Below, in pieces: positions 1 through 11,324 of a DNA stretch of 64,000 bases; position 1 is the first letter of the stretch, and each line of letters starts with the position of its first letter. The position numbers and the translations under genes are program-made. The notes under the pieces were generated by a model, which saw only the letters and a program-made list of their open reading frames with translations, made no database searches and was not told the DNA's origin. Source of the stretch: Rossellomorea sp. y25 (lineage in GTDB: Bacteria > Bacillota > Bacilli > Bacillales > Bacillaceae_B); assembly GCF_038049935.1 (NCBI RefSeq), contig NZ_CP145886.1:310001-374000 (forward strand), written 5' to 3'.

Positions 1-1695
<1,695 letters not shown>

Positions 1696-1796
1696 CAAAG
1701 AGTCATTTTTAAATGAACACATTGGTCGATATTTGGCTTTCTTGACATCAATTCTTTATCTAGTTTTGAAGGAACAATCCTTCAATTGAATATTCG

Positions 1797-1913
<117 letters not shown>

Positions 1914-1923
1914 AAATGTGAAG

Positions 1924-1956
1924 AAAGAGTAGCTCTTAGGGGTTACTCTTTTTTTG
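1924..1956 (+). terminator. Rho-independent terminator of the rrn operon
   Basis: An inverted repeat (AAGAGTA / TACTCTT) is followed directly by seven T residues, 11 bp after the 5S gene. Confidence 0.85.
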
Positions 1957-2029
1957 TTGTGTGTGAATCGATAAGTGATTTGAATTTTCCTCTCCACCTC
2001 TGTGTGGGATTGGGAGATGATTGGAAAAA

Positions 2030-2119
2030 GACGCATAAAATGAAAATTAGACGCAAAAACTGTCGGAAATGACGCATAAATTTAAAAAACGACGCAATAA
2101 CTATCACTTCAGACGCAAT
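2030..2119. repeat. Five-copy GACGCA direct-repeat array, 20/21 bp spacing
   Basis: GACGCA(A/T) starts at 2030, 2050, 2071, 2091 and 2112, so the spacings are 20, 21, 20 and 21 bp. The bases between copies are A/T-rich and not conserved, apart from a tendency to A-runs just before each copy. No open reading frame explains it. The same word with the same alternating spacing recurs as a ten-copy array at 46019-46210. It lies between the rrn terminator and the next gene. Function unknown. Confidence 0.9.
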
Positions 2120-2440
2120 CACTTAAGGTCAGAACCAAAGAACCAATGAAATAAAGGTCTCTGTCCCCAAGTCGGAAGCAAAAATTACTAAATTTTCATA
2201 GAGTCTATCCATAATTCACTCATTCTCTACTAAAACGTGTAAAAAAATCAATTCTACCATTCTGTTAACTACCAATATCACATCCTTCTTTCAAAACTTT
2301 CCAATTAAACCCCAAATTCAAAACCAACTAAAAAACCTAAGTCATGAACATCCCCCCATCCCAATCGACCAACATACCCAGCCAAGCACATCGCTTTTCT
2401 TTCTAATGGATCCCTCTTATACTATATACAAGTTCTAAAG
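2120..2440. other. A/T-rich intergenic stretch, no gene seen
   Basis: No open frame with a ribosome binding site is visible. The last 40 bp hold a TATACT-like -10 near 2418 and the strong ribosome binding site 'aaaggaggt' of the next gene. The rest shows no structure I can name. Confidence 0.5.
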
Positions 2441-2452
2441 GAGGTAATTCAC

Positions 2453-3103
2453 ATGACAACTACTAACATGCGTGAACAATACAATGAATACATCTCAAAA
2501 TTCAAAGAGAAAACTCCTCAGGAAATCCAGGATATGATGGGAAAAGCGATTGAAGAGCTGGCGAAGTCTGATGATGGTAAAGGTCTCCGTGCAGGGGAGA
2601 AAGCACCAAATTTCACATTACCTGACGCGACAGGCAAAGAGATTCAACTGGAAGATATGCTTAAGAAGGGTCCAGTTATCCTTACATTCTACCGTGGCGG
2701 ATGGTGCCCATATTGCAATATGGAGCTGCGTGCATACCAACAGCTGATGGAAGACATTAAAGAAGCGGGTGCTGAACTGATTGCTGTTAGTCCACAAACA
2801 CCGGATGCATCCCTTTCTACAAAAGAAAAGAATGAGCTTGATTACGTTGTTTTAAGCGATGAAGGAAATAAAGTGGCAGATGAATATAAGCTTGTTTATA
2901 AGCTTCCTCCTTACTTAGTAGAGATATACAAAGGCAAAGGTCTGGATCTGGAGAAAGCGAATGACAGTGATTCATGGACGCTTCCTGTTTCAGCAACGTA
3001 TATTATTAAGCAGGACGGAACGATTGCTTACGAATACACAAAAGCCGATTATAAAGATCGTGTGGAACCTTCTGAGGTTGTTGAGAAGTTAAAATCGTTA
3101 TAA
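2453..3103 (+). CDS. Peroxiredoxin-like protein (AhpC/TSA family)
   Basis: The 216-residue product has an N-terminal helical extension (about residues 1-50), then a thioredoxin-fold AhpC/TSA domain. The motif GGWCPYC puts the cysteines at residues 85 and 88, in the position of the peroxidatic cysteine but as a CxxC pair. This is the arrangement of the 'peroxiredoxin-like' subgroup rather than classical 2-Cys AhpC. Likely role: cytosolic thiol-dependent reduction of hydroperoxides (family knowledge; substrate not deducible). The start is the ATG 8 bp after a near-perfect 'aaaggaggt'. It stands alone, with a strong terminator behind it. Confidence 0.85.
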   Translation: MTTTNMREQYNEYISKFKEKTPQEIQDMMGKAIEELAKSDDGKGLRAGEKAPNFTLPDATGKEIQLEDMLKKGPVILTFYRGGWCPYCNMELRAYQQLMEDIKEAGAELIAVSPQTPDASLSTKEKNELDYVVLSDEGNKVADEYKLVYKLPPYLVEIYKGKGLDLEKANDSDSWTLPVSATYIIKQDGTIAYEYTKADYKDRVEPSEVVEKLKSL

Positions 3104-3114
3104 TCCAAAGCAAG

Positions 3115-3159
3115 ACGGCTTTATGGCTGCGATGACACGCTGCCATAAAGCCGTTTTTT
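3115..3159 (+). terminator. Rho-independent terminator
   Basis: A perfect 13-bp stem ACGGCTTTATGGC / GCCATAAAGCCGT is followed by TTTTTTGTTTT, 12 bp after the peroxiredoxin-like gene. Confidence 0.93.
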
Positions 3160-3255
3160 GTTTTAATCAGGTCAAAATAGGAAAGACACAAAGTAGGAGA
3201 TCAGATTTTCTAGAAATTGTCATCGGGAAATCATTCGTAATTTTTCTTGAAGTGG

Positions 3256-3284
3256 TTCATATTATGGAATTTTTCTAGTAAAAT
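3256..3284 (+). promoter_or_regulatory. Candidate sigma-A promoter before yebE
   Basis: TTCATA, a 17-bp spacer, then TAAAAT, about 50 bp upstream of the yebE start. The -35 matches consensus only partly, so this is a moderate prediction. Confidence 0.4.
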
Positions 3285-3333
3285 AGGAACTTAATTTGAG
3301 CATACTACAAGTAGTAGTGGAGAGAGGAGCATC

Positions 3334-3888
3334 TTGGTGTTAGACAATAGTTTTGTGATGGTAGCGATTATTTTGATCATCAATGTTGTATACGTATCCT
3401 TTTTTACGATCAGAATGATTTTGACGTTAAAGGGTTATCGATATATTGCTGCTTTTGTTAGTACATTTGAAGTAGTGATTTATGTTGTGGGTCTAGGGCT
3501 GGTTCTGGACAATTTGAATGAGATTCAGAATCTGATTGCGTATGCGGTCGGTTATGGCCTCGGGGTGATTGTAGGGATGAAAATCGAAGAGAAGCTTGCG
3601 CTTGGCTATATTACGGTCAATGTGATTACGAAAGAATATGATAAGGCCCTTCCGAATGAACTCCGTGCAAGGGGCTACGGGGTCACGAACTGGGAAGCCA
3701 ATGGACTGGAAGGAAACCGGATGGCCCTGCAGATCCTGACTCCGCGAAAGTATGAGATGAAGCTGTATAATACAATTAAAGAGCTTGACCCAAAGGCATT
3801 TATCATTGCGTATGAACCGAAAGCGATTCACGGAGGGTTCTGGGTGAAGACAGTCCGAAATATTCGTAAAGGAAAAATAAAAGAATGA
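3334..3888 (+). CDS. yebE: YebE/UPF0316 membrane protein (DUF2179/DUF5698)
   Basis: The 184-residue protein has two or three hydrophobic helices in its first 85 residues (including [15 protein letters not shown]), then a soluble C-terminal domain of about 90 residues of the DUF2179 type. B. subtilis YebE has the same layout and sits at the same place just upstream of purE. Biochemical function is unknown; related DUF2179 proteins are membrane proteins. Start choice is uncertain: TTG at 3334 or GTG at 3337, the GTG having the better distance from 'gagaggag'. The stop overlaps the start of yebG (ATGA), so the two are co-translated. Confidence 0.88.
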   Translation: MVLDNSFVMVAIILIINVVYVSFFTIRMILTLKGYRYIAAFVSTFEVVIYVVGLGLVLDNLNEIQNLIAYAVGYGLGVIVGMKIEEKLALGYITVNVITKEYDKALPNELRARGYGVTNWEANGLEGNRMALQILTPRKYEMKLYNTIKELDPKAFIIAYEPKAIHGGFWVKTVRNIRKGKIKE

Positions 3889-4085
3889 GTAAAAAGAAAT
3901 TATTATTTGAAGTACAAGAAAACGAGAAGATTGCGGATTGTTTAGACCGTATGAAAGAAATGGGTTATATACCGGTAAGACGGATGGAAAAACCTGTGTT
4001 TGAAGAACAAAAAGATGGAAAGAAAACAGAGTATGTCCCTATTAAACAGACAATTGTCTTCGAGGGGAAGAAGATTGAAGAGTAA
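3885..4085 (+). CDS. yebG: NETI-motif protein YebG
   Basis: This small 66-residue, highly charged cytosolic protein matches B. subtilis YebG. The family is named for an N-E-T-I motif; here the corresponding stretch is [12 protein letters not shown] at about residues 12-23. Its ATG overlaps the yebE stop by 4 nt, so it is translationally coupled to yebE. Function is unknown. No terminator is visible between it and the PurBoxes about 8 bp downstream, so read-through into the pur leader is possible. Confidence 0.85.
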   Translation: MSKKKLLFEVQENEKIADCLDRMKEMGYIPVRRMEKPVFEEQKDGKKTEYVPIKQTIVFEGKKIEE

Positions 4086-4092
4086 ACGCTTC

Positions 4093-4136
4093 AAATCCGA
4101 ACATTAATTTTCAGACTTTTATTATCGTTCGATTAT
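4093..4136 (+). promoter_or_regulatory. Paired PurBoxes (PurR operator) of the pur operon
   Basis: PurBox 1, AAATCCGAACATT (4093-4105), is an exact match to the B. subtilis PurR consensus AWWWCCGAACWWT. PurBox 2 (4124-4136, ATCGTTCGATTAT) is an inverted, less perfect copy. The two lie about 17 bp apart, the arrangement known for PurR-controlled promoters, and end immediately upstream of the -35 box. In B. subtilis, PurR represses purine genes and is released by PRPP. Confidence 0.85.
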
Positions 4137-4139
4137 TCG

Positions 4140-4168
4140 TTGACAGAGCCTCTATATCACGTTATGAT
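4140..4168 (+). promoter_or_regulatory. Sigma-A promoter of the pur operon
   Basis: A perfect TTGACA -35 box (4140-4145), a 17-bp spacer and a TATGAT -10 box (4163-4168). Transcription would start near 4175, just upstream of the riboswitch aptamer. Confidence 0.92.
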
Positions 4169-4188
4169 GGAGACAAATAAACCGAATA

Positions 4189-4259
4189 CCCTCATATAAT
4201 AATGGGAATATGGCCCATGAGTTTCTACCTGACTACCTTAAATGGTCGGACTATGAGGG
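4189..4259 (+). promoter_or_regulatory. Purine riboswitch aptamer, guanine type
   Basis: The closing helix P1 (ACCCTCAT / ATGAGGG), the two hairpin arms, and the conserved joining segments 'tttctacc' and 'ggactatg' match the purine-riboswitch consensus. The base that reads the ligand is C (GACTATG), which specifies guanine/hypoxanthine rather than adenine (GATTATG). Together with the terminator at 4329-4387 it forms an off-switch: ligand binding should favour termination before purE. Confidence 0.92.
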
Positions 4260-4328
4260 AAAGTAGCTGTCTGGATACGAGCTCGTTTGTGGACCCTATC
4301 GGATAAAACGGGACCATTCTCTGTAAAA

Positions 4329-4387
4329 TACCCAGATCAATTGCTTTCTCTCAAAAAGTAGAGAACAATTGATCTGGGTATTTTTTG
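4329..4387 (+). terminator. Riboswitch expression-platform terminator
   Basis: A perfect 16-bp inverted repeat (ATACCCAGATCAATTG and its complement) is followed by TTTTTTG. Its position between aptamer and purE makes it the regulated terminator of the leader. Confidence 0.95.
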
Positions 4388-4426
4388 TTAAGAGGGATTA
4401 AACTAGGGGAGGTGCCTGTCACCATT

Positions 4427-4906
4427 ATGATATCAGTAATCATGGGAAGTACATCGGACTGGGAGACAATGAAGCATGCGTGTGAGGTATTGGAAGAGTT
4501 AGAGATTCCGTTTGAGAAACGAGTTGTATCGGCTCACAGGACACCCGATTATATGTTTGAGTTTGCGGAAGGTGCAAGAGCTCGCGGAGTGAAGGTCATT
4601 ATTGCAGGTGCAGGCGGGGCTGCTCATCTGCCGGGAATGGTGGCTGCGAAGACCACATTGCCTGTGATCGGGGTACCGGTTCAGTCTAAGGCCTTGAACG
4701 GAATGGATTCACTGTTGTCGATCGTGCAGATGCCGGGCGGCGTTCCGGTGGCGACGGTGGCGATCGGGAAGGCAGGAGCTACCAACGCAGGACTCCTTGC
4801 CGCACAGATTCTTTCGATAGAAAATACAGAGTTGGCTGCAACTTTGGAAAATAGAAGAGATGCACTACGGGAAAAAGTGATGGAAAGCAGTGATGACCTT
4901 GAATAA
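4427..4906 (+). CDS. purE: N5-carboxyaminoimidazole ribonucleotide mutase PurE
   Basis: This enzyme converts N5-CAIR, made by PurK, to CAIR in de novo purine synthesis. The 159-residue product carries the PurE signature MGSTSDWE near the N-terminus, SAHRTP (about residues 38-43) and the glycine-rich [11 protein letters not shown]. It is almost identical in length and sequence to B. subtilis PurE. The ATG at 4427 follows 'ggggaggtg' at a rather long distance of about 14 nt. The open frame extends upstream to 4385, but that start lies in the T-tract of the leader terminator and is not credible. The 3' end overlaps purK. Confidence 0.95.
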   Translation: MISVIMGSTSDWETMKHACEVLEELEIPFEKRVVSAHRTPDYMFEFAEGARARGVKVIIAGAGGAAHLPGMVAAKTTLPVIGVPVQSKALNGMDSLLSIVQMPGGVPVATVAIGKAGATNAGLLAAQILSIENTELAATLENRRDALREKVMESSDDLE

Positions 4907-6053
4907 AAAAACGATTTTACCAGGACAGATGATCGGGATCATCGGCGGAGGACAGCTTGGACGAATGATGGCCCTTGCTGCGAAACAAAATGGCTTTCGT
5001 GTGGCCGTTTTAGATCCGGCACCACAATCACCATGTGCCCAAGTGGCAGATCTTGTGATCACGGCCGGTTTTGACCAATATGATGCCCTTTATAGATTGG
5101 CAGAAGAGTGTGACGTAATCACATATGAATTTGAAAACATCGATTATGAAGCACTTAAATGGTTGTCGGAGCGTGCCTTTTTACCTCAAGGGGCAGAGCT
5201 CATCCGCATTACACAGGATCGCATCATGGAAAAGGAAGCCCTTACACTTGCAGGGGTGAAAGTAGCTCCTTATGCTGTGATTAAACAACAACAGGATATC
5301 TATGATAATATAGAAAAGCTTGGCTATCCAGTGGTTCTGAAAACATCAAGAGGTGGTTATGACGGGAAAGGACAGTATGTGATCCGTGAAGAGAGCGGGA
5401 TAGAAGAAGCCGCTGCTTTATTGGAGAACGGTCCATGTGTGTTAGAGAAATGGATACCTTTTGAAAAAGAATTATCCGTCATCGTGACACGAAATCCCGA
5501 TGGACAACAAACCAACTTCCCGGTAGTGGAAAATATTCATGTGGATAATATCTTACATGAAACGATTGCGCCGGCAAGGGTGAGTGAAGAAGTAGCAGAT
5601 AATGCGATCGAGATGGCGAAGAGAATCAGTGAGACTCTTGATCTAGTCGGAACTCTGGCCATTGAAATGTTCCTGACGGAGGGTGGAGACATCTATATCA
5701 ATGAGCTGGCTCCAAGACCTCATAATTCCGGTCACTACTCAATTGAAGCGTGCGACTTCTCACAATTCGCCCAACATATCAAAGCTGTTTGTAACTGGCC
5801 GCTTGTTCAACCAACCTTATTAAAGGACGCTGTGATGGTTAACCTATTAGGAGAGCATATCGAGCCTATTATGAAGGCTGTTCCAAAGCATCCAGACTGG
5901 TTTATTCATCTTTACGGCAAGGATGTACCAAAGCCGAAACGTAAGATGGGGCATGTCACTCTTTTAACAAATGATATTGAAGAGACCTTGATGAACATAA
6001 ACGAAGCTGGAATTTGGAAGGTTCAAGAGAAGATCGGAGGACGACTGGTATGA
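4890..6053 (+). CDS. purK: N5-carboxyaminoimidazole ribonucleotide synthetase PurK
   Basis: An ATP-grasp enzyme that carboxylates AIR with bicarbonate to N5-CAIR. The N-terminal Rossmann-like motif [13 protein letters not shown] (about residues 15-27), the ATP-grasp segment [12 protein letters not shown] (about 150-161) and the metal-binding [12 protein letters not shown] (about 272-283) are all present. Length, 387 residues, is normal. Translation begins at GTG 4890 or ATG 4893, inside the purE 3' end (17-nt overlap). It ends in an ATGA overlap with purB, so purE, purK and purB are translationally coupled. Confidence 0.95.
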   Translation: MMTLNKKTILPGQMIGIIGGGQLGRMMALAAKQNGFRVAVLDPAPQSPCAQVADLVITAGFDQYDALYRLAEECDVITYEFENIDYEALKWLSERAFLPQGAELIRITQDRIMEKEALTLAGVKVAPYAVIKQQQDIYDNIEKLGYPVVLKTSRGGYDGKGQYVIREESGIEEAAALLENGPCVLEKWIPFEKELSVIVTRNPDGQQTNFPVVENIHVDNILHETIAPARVSEEVADNAIEMAKRISETLDLVGTLAIEMFLTEGGDIYINELAPRPHNSGHYSIEACDFSQFAQHIKAVCNWPLVQPTLLKDAVMVNLLGEHIEPIMKAVPKHPDWFIHLYGKDVPKPKRKMGHVTLLTNDIEETLMNINEAGIWKVQEKIGGRLV

Positions 6054-7348
6054 TAGAACGTTATACACGCCCTGAAATGGGAGCAATTTGGACAGAGGAA
6101 AATCGTTTTCAAGCATGGCTTGAAGTAGAAATTTTGGCTTGTGAAGCGTGGGCTGAAATCGGGGACATTCCGAAAGAGGATGTTGCGAAGATTCGTGAGA
6201 ACGCGGGATTCAATGTAGATCGCATTAAGGAAATAGAAGAAGAAACGCGACACGATGTTGTAGCTTTCACCAGAGCGGTTTCTGAAACCCTCGGAGAAGA
6301 AAGAAAATGGGTTCATTACGGATTGACTTCTACTGACGTAGTGGATACGGCACTTTCTTATCAATTAAAGCAGGCCAATGACATCATTCTAAAAGACTTA
6401 GAGCGATTCGTAGAAATTTTAAAGAACAAAGCGATCGAGCACAAACATACGGTCATGATGGGCCGTACGCACGGAGTTCATGCTGAGCCGACTACTTTCG
6501 GTTTGAAGCTCGCCCTTTGGTATGAAGAAATGAAGCGTAATGTTGAACGTTTCAAAGCAGCGGCAGATGGAGTGGAATTCGGTAAGATTTCCGGTGCAGT
6601 TGGAACGTATGCGAATATCGATCCATTTGTAGAATCGTATGTGTGTGAAAAACTTGGCATTAAGCCGGCACCAGTTTCAACACAAACACTTCAGCGTGAT
6701 CGTCATGCTCATTACATGGGGATACTTGCCCTGATCGCGACTTCGATCGAAAAATTTGCCGTTGAGGTCCGTGGTCTTCAAAAGAGTGAAACCCGTGAGG
6801 TGGAAGAGTTCTTCGCAAAAGGTCAAAAAGGATCATCGGCCATGCCTCATAAACGTAACCCGATCGGTTCAGAGAATATGACGGGAATGGCTCGTGTAAT
6901 CAGAGGCTACATGCTGACAGCTTATGAAAACGTGCCTCTATGGCATGAGCGTGATATCTCTCACTCATCAGCGGAGCGTGTAATCCTGCCGGATGCGACG
7001 ATTGCTCTTAATTACATGCTGAACCGTTTTGGGAATATCATCAAGAACTTGACGGTCTTCCCGGAGAATATGCAGCGCAATATGGATCGTACGCTTGGCT
7101 TGATCTACTCTCAACGTGTTCTTTTGGCCCTTATCGATAAAGGGATGACACGTGAAGAAGCGTATGATACGGTTCAGCCGAAAGCGATGGAGGCATGGGA
7201 GAAGCAAGTGGCATTCCGTTCCTTGATTGAAGAAGACGACACGATTACGTCAAAGCTTTCTCCAGCGGACATTGATGATTGTTTCGATTACAATTATCAT
7301 TTGAAGCATGTGGATACGATTTTTGAACGTTGCGGCTTGGTAGAATAA
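6050..7348 (+). CDS. purB: Adenylosuccinate lyase PurB
   Basis: PurB cleaves SAICAR to AICAR and adenylosuccinate to AMP, releasing fumarate. The 432-residue protein has the fumarase/aspartase superfamily signature [11 protein letters not shown] around residues 261-271, containing the catalytic serine loop, and THGVHAEP around residues 140-147. The start ATG at 6050 overlaps the purK stop as ATGA and sits 9 nt after 'atcggagg'. The longer open frame from 6014 adds 12 residues absent from B. subtilis PurB. A hairpin with a T-run lies in the 107-bp gap before purC. Confidence 0.96.
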   Translation: MIERYTRPEMGAIWTEENRFQAWLEVEILACEAWAEIGDIPKEDVAKIRENAGFNVDRIKEIEEETRHDVVAFTRAVSETLGEERKWVHYGLTSTDVVDTALSYQLKQANDIILKDLERFVEILKNKAIEHKHTVMMGRTHGVHAEPTTFGLKLALWYEEMKRNVERFKAAADGVEFGKISGAVGTYANIDPFVESYVCEKLGIKPAPVSTQTLQRDRHAHYMGILALIATSIEKFAVEVRGLQKSETREVEEFFAKGQKGSSAMPHKRNPIGSENMTGMARVIRGYMLTAYENVPLWHERDISHSSAERVILPDATIALNYMLNRFGNIIKNLTVFPENMQRNMDRTLGLIYSQRVLLALIDKGMTREEAYDTVQPKAMEAWEKQVAFRSLIEEDDTITSKLSPADIDDCFDYNYHLKHVDTIFERCGLVE

Positions 7349-7368
7349 GTCCTTCTGATAATTGAATA

Positions 7369-7403
7369 GGGCAGGGGTTTTAGCAGAATCCCTCCCTTTT
7401 TTT
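7369..7403 (+). terminator. Hairpin with T-run between purB and purC (intrinsic-terminator-like)
   Basis: A stem AGGGGTT / AATCCCT (one G-U pair) plus flanking pairs is followed by seven or eight T residues. It lies inside the pur operon, so it can at most be partial or conditional. It may set the ratio of purEKB to purCSQLF transcript. Confidence 0.5.
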
Positions 7404-7455
7404 ATGGAAATATAGACTGAAGATTGGCAATATTACGTTAACAGGGGGATTTCAT

Positions 7456-8181
7456 ATGGAAAAAGGGACACTTTTATATGAAGGCAAAGCGAAACAAATC
7501 TTTGCAACACAGGATGAAGATGTTGTTTGGATTCAATATAAGAATTCCGCCACTGCTTTTAACGGGGAGAAAAAAGCGGACATCGACGGCAAAGGGGTTT
7601 TAAATAATAAGATTTCGAGCTTGCTATTTTCAAAGCTTGCTGAAAAAGGGATACAGAGTCACTTTATTAAACAGTTATCGGATTATGAGCAGCTGGTCAA
7701 ACGTGTACGTATCATCCCGCTTGAAGTCGTGGTTCGCAATGTGATTGCGGGAAGCCTTTCGAAGCGACTCGGTAAAGAAGAGGGAACCCCACTTCAGAAG
7801 CCGATCATCGAATTTTACTATAAGGATGATGATCTGGGTGACCCACTCATAACGGATGATCACATTGATTTCCTGGAGATTGCTTCACGGGAAGAACGCG
7901 CTGAGATAAGAGAAATGGCTCTTGGAGTAAATGAGGTCCTTCAAGGGATTTTCAAAGAAGTGGGAGTCACACTTGTCGATTTCAAATTAGAGTTTGGGAA
8001 AGATCGTAACGGTTCAATTTTATTAGGGGATGAAATATCGCCTGACACATGCCGTTTATGGGATGCAGAGACCAACCAAAAGCTGGATAAAGATGTTTTC
8101 AGAAGAGATTTAGGCAGTTTAACAGAAGTATATTCAATTATTTTAGAACGCTTAGGAGGAAACAAGCTATGTACAAAGTAA
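7456..8181 (+). CDS. purC: SAICAR synthetase PurC
   Basis: Phosphoribosylaminoimidazole-succinocarboxamide synthase joins CAIR and aspartate with ATP to give SAICAR. The 241-residue protein has the N-terminal motif LLYEGKAKQIF (about residues 6-16), the PLEVVVRNVIAGS segment (about 92-104) and the C-terminal DFKLEFG and DEISPDTCRLWD signatures. Length equals B. subtilis PurC. The ATG follows 'acaggggga' at good spacing. The stop overlaps the purS start by 13 nt. Confidence 0.96.
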   Translation: MEKGTLLYEGKAKQIFATQDEDVVWIQYKNSATAFNGEKKADIDGKGVLNNKISSLLFSKLAEKGIQSHFIKQLSDYEQLVKRVRIIPLEVVVRNVIAGSLSKRLGKEEGTPLQKPIIEFYYKDDDLGDPLITDDHIDFLEIASREERAEIREMALGVNEVLQGIFKEVGVTLVDFKLEFGKDRNGSILLGDEISPDTCRLWDAETNQKLDKDVFRRDLGSLTEVYSIILERLGGNKLCTK

Positions 8182-8423
8182 AAGTTTATATCACATTAAG
8201 AGAAAGTGTATTGGACCCTCAAGGAAGTGCTGTTAAACATGCGTTACATTCAATGGAATTCAAGGCTGTTGAAGATGTGCGCGTCGGTAAGTATATGGAG
8301 CTTACTCTTCCATCTTCTGTGGAAAACGTGGAGGCTGCGGTTGAAGAAATGTGTCACCGACTACTCGCAAACCCTGTCATTGAGGATTATCGATATGAAA
8401 TCGAGGAGAGTGTGGCTCAATGA
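8169..8423 (+). CDS. purS: Phosphoribosylformylglycinamidine synthase subunit PurS
   Basis: The small 84-residue structural subunit of the three-part FGAM synthase found in Gram-positives, which bridges PurQ and PurL. The sequence ([19 protein letters not shown] at the start, [17 protein letters not shown] near the end) is the classic PurS ferredoxin-like fold. It overlaps purC at its 5' end and purQ at its 3' end (ATGA), consistent with the equimolar complex. Confidence 0.95.
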   Translation: MYKVKVYITLRESVLDPQGSAVKHALHSMEFKAVEDVRVGKYMELTLPSSVENVEAAVEEMCHRLLANPVIEDYRYEIEESVAQ

Positions 8424-9106
8424 AGTTTGCAGTGATTGTATTCCCAGGTTCTAACTGTGACATCGATATGTACCATGCGATTAAAGACGAAATCGGCGAA
8501 GAAGTCGAATACGTTTGGCACGATGCTGATAATCTGGAAAACTATGATGCTATTCTATTACCAGGCGGATTCTCTTACGGGGATTACCTTCGTTCAGGTG
8601 CGATTGCCCGCTTCTCAAACGTCATGAAAGAGGTCGTGAAAGCGGCGGAGCAAGGAAAGCCGGTTTTAGGTGTATGTAACGGATTTCAGATTTTACTAGA
8701 AACAGGCTTACTTCCGGGAGCTATGCGCAGAAATGATAGCTTGAAGTTCATTTGTAAAACCTTTCCGTTGACGGTAGAGAACAATGAAACGATGTTTACG
8801 AATGGTTATGAAAAGAATGAAGTAATCCAAATTCCGATAGCACACGGAGAAGGAAATTACTTCTGTGATGAAGATACGATGAACACTCTTAAGGAAAACA
8901 ACCAAATTGTTTTCACGTATAGTGATGAAAATCCCAACGGTAGTGTGGAGAACATTGCGGGGATTACAAATGAGGCTGGAAATGTCCTCGGTATGATGCC
9001 TCATCCGGAACGGGCCATGGACACTTTATTAGGTAGTGAAGACGGGAAGAAACTATTTCAATCGATTGTGAAACACTGGAGGGAAAAACATGTCGTTAAT
9101 GCTTGA
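8420..9106 (+). CDS. purQ: Phosphoribosylformylglycinamidine synthase subunit PurQ (glutaminase)
   Basis: A class I glutamine amidotransferase of 228 residues that supplies ammonia to PurL. The nucleophile is Cys86 in GVCNGFQ. The C-terminal triad region MMPHPER supplies the His and Glu at about residues 194-196. FPGSNCD near the N-terminus and [12 protein letters not shown] are typical. The start overlaps the purS stop (ATGA) and the 3' end overlaps purL by 17 nt. Confidence 0.96.
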   Translation: MKFAVIVFPGSNCDIDMYHAIKDEIGEEVEYVWHDADNLENYDAILLPGGFSYGDYLRSGAIARFSNVMKEVVKAAEQGKPVLGVCNGFQILLETGLLPGAMRRNDSLKFICKTFPLTVENNETMFTNGYEKNEVIQIPIAHGEGNYFCDEDTMNTLKENNQIVFTYSDENPNGSVENIAGITNEAGNVLGMMPHPERAMDTLLGSEDGKKLFQSIVKHWREKHVVNA

Positions 9107-11324
9107 ACCAACTTCAACAAAAGTGAAAGAAGAACAGCTTTATCGTGAGATGGGTTTAACAGACGAAGAATTTTCAATGGTGGAAAACATCCTGGGAAGA
9201 ACACCGAACTACACAGAGACCGGGCTTTTCTCTGTTATGTGGTCAGAGCATTGCAGCTATAAAAATTCGAAACCTGTACTTATGAAATTTCCAACGACAG
9301 GTGAAAGGGTTCTTCAAGGACCTGGAGAAGGAGCTGGAATTGTTGATATTGGCGATGATCAAGCAGTGGTGTTCAAAATCGAGAGTCACAATCATCCGTC
9401 AGCCATCGAGCCTTTCCAAGGAGCGGCAACGGGTGTCGGGGGTATTATACGAGACGTATTCTCGATGGGGGCAAGACCTATCGCACTCCTCAACTCTTTA
9501 CGCTTTGGAGAGCTGGATTCTCCTCGTGTTCAGTATCTATTTAAAGAAGTCGTAGCAGGTATTGCCGGGTATGGAAACTGTATCGGGATCCCAACGGTAG
9601 GAGGGGAAGTTCAATTTGATGCCTCTTACGAAGGAAATCCACTTGTAAACGCCATGTGTGTCGGTTTGATTGATCATAAAGATATTAAAAAAGGTCAGGC
9701 CCATGGTGTTGGTAACACGGTGATGTATGTCGGGGCGAAAACAGGGCGTGATGGAATTCACGGAGCCACCTTCGCATCCGAGGAATTAAATGAAGGGTCA
9801 GAAGAGAAGCGCCCGGCGGTTCAAGTGGGAGATCCATTCATGGAAAAATTACTTCTTGAAGCGTGTCTTGAACTCGTTCAGAACGATGCCCTTGTTGGTA
9901 TACAAGATATGGGAGCGGCTGGTCTTACAAGTTCATCAGCTGAAATGGCAAGTAAAGCGGGATCCGGGATCGAAATGAATCTTGACCTTGTCCCGCAGCG
10001 CGAAAGAGGCATGACGGCATATGAAATGATGCTTTCAGAATCCCAGGAGCGTATGCTGATCGTCGTTGAAAAAGGACGTGAGCAAGAAATCGTTGATCTT
10101 TTTTCAAAATATGACTTAGAGGCAGTTTCGATCGGTAAAGTAACGGATGATAAGCGTCTACGTCTTCTTCATAAAGGGGAAGTCGTGGCGGATGTGCCGG
10201 TAGATGCACTTGCTGAGGAAGCACCGGTTTATCATAAGCCATCTCAAGAAGCGGCTTACTACAAAGAGTTTCAAGCAATGGAAACAGTATCTCCAAAAGT
10301 AGACGATTATAAAGAAACCCTTAAGGCGCTCTTGCAGCAGCCGACGATTGCGAGTAAAGAATGGGTTTACGATCAATATGATCATCAAGTAAGAACAAGT
10401 ACGGTTGTAAGTCCGGGTTCTGATGCAGCGGTTGTACGGGTACGCGGCACTAGAAAAGCCCTTGCCATGACAACGGATTGTAATTCCCGTTACCTTTACC
10501 TGGATCCGGAGGTCGGAGGAAAGATTGCGGTAGCTGAAGCGGCACGTAATATCGTTTGTTCAGGAGCGATTCCACTGGCGATTACGGACTGCTTAAACTT
10601 CGGGAATCCAGAGAAACCGGAAATCTTCTGGCAGATTGAAAAATCAGTTGACGGAATGAGTGAGGCGTGCCGTGAGCTATCGACTCCTGTCATCGGTGGA
10701 AATGTATCCCTTTATAACGAATCAATGGGTACTGCCGTTTATCCAACTCCGGTAGTTGGAATGGTTGGATTGATTGAAGACGTCGACCATATTACTACAC
10801 AAAGCTTTAAGGAAGCTGGAGATTATATCTTTGTCATTGGTGAAACCCATGAAGAGTTTGGCGGAAGTGAGCTTCAAAAGCTGACTGAAGGAAAAATCTT
10901 CGGTAAGGCACCGAAAATTGACTTGAAAACGGAGCTTCGTCGTCAAATGCAGCTTTTAGAAGCGATTCAAAAAGGTCTTGTGGCATCGGCCCATGATATC
11001 GCTGAAGGTGGTTTCGCCGTCGCTCTTGCAGAATCCACGTTTGGAACAAATGGATTAGGAGCAAAAGTAGAGCTTTCGGGAGAAAACAATATAGCGGACC
11101 TTTTCAGTGAAACACAATCACGTTTCATCGTTTCAGTTAAACCTGAAAACAAAGACGAGTTCGAGAAGCTTGTTCCGGATGCCAAGGCAGTAGGAAACGT
11201 AGCAGATCATGAATCAATTACGGTGTCATCAGGAAATGGAGAAATCATCTTACAAGCTTCAGTTGAGGAATTAGAGTCAGCTTGGAAAGGAGCCATCCCA
11301 TGCCTGCTGAAATCAAAGGCTTAA
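9090..11324 (+). CDS. purL: Phosphoribosylformylglycinamidine synthase subunit PurL
   Basis: The ATP-dependent synthetase subunit (small-type PurL, 744 residues; B. subtilis about 742) converts FGAR plus ammonia to FGAM. Two tandem AIR-synthetase-like halves are visible. The first contains [10 protein letters not shown] (about residues 51-60) and the metal/substrate segment [20 protein letters not shown]. The second contains [10 protein letters not shown] and [16 protein letters not shown]. The ATG follows 'ctggaggg'. The 3' end overlaps purF by 25 nt. Confidence 0.96.
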   Translation: MSLMLEPTSTKVKEEQLYREMGLTDEEFSMVENILGRTPNYTETGLFSVMWSEHCSYKNSKPVLMKFPTTGERVLQGPGEGAGIVDIGDDQAVVFKIESHNHPSAIEPFQGAATGVGGIIRDVFSMGARPIALLNSLRFGELDSPRVQYLFKEVVAGIAGYGNCIGIPTVGGEVQFDASYEGNPLVNAMCVGLIDHKDIKKGQAHGVGNTVMYVGAKTGRDGIHGATFASEELNEGSEEKRPAVQVGDPFMEKLLLEACLELVQNDALVGIQDMGAAGLTSSSAEMASKAGSGIEMNLDLVPQRERGMTAYEMMLSESQERMLIVVEKGREQEIVDLFSKYDLEAVSIGKVTDDKRLRLLHKGEVVADVPVDALAEEAPVYHKPSQEAAYYKEFQAMETVSPKVDDYKETLKALLQQPTIASKEWVYDQYDHQVRTSTVVSPGSDAAVVRVRGTRKALAMTTDCNSRYLYLDPEVGGKIAVAEAARNIVCSGAIPLAITDCLNFGNPEKPEIFWQIEKSVDGMSEACRELSTPVIGGNVSLYNESMGTAVYPTPVVGMVGLIEDVDHITTQSFKEAGDYIFVIGETHEEFGGSELQKLTEGKIFGKAPKIDLKTELRRQMQLLEAIQKGLVASAHDIAEGGFAVALAESTFGTNGLGAKVELSGENNIADLFSETQSRFIVSVKPENKDEFEKLVPDAKAVGNVADHESITVSSGNGEIILQASVEELESAWKGAIPCLLKSKA

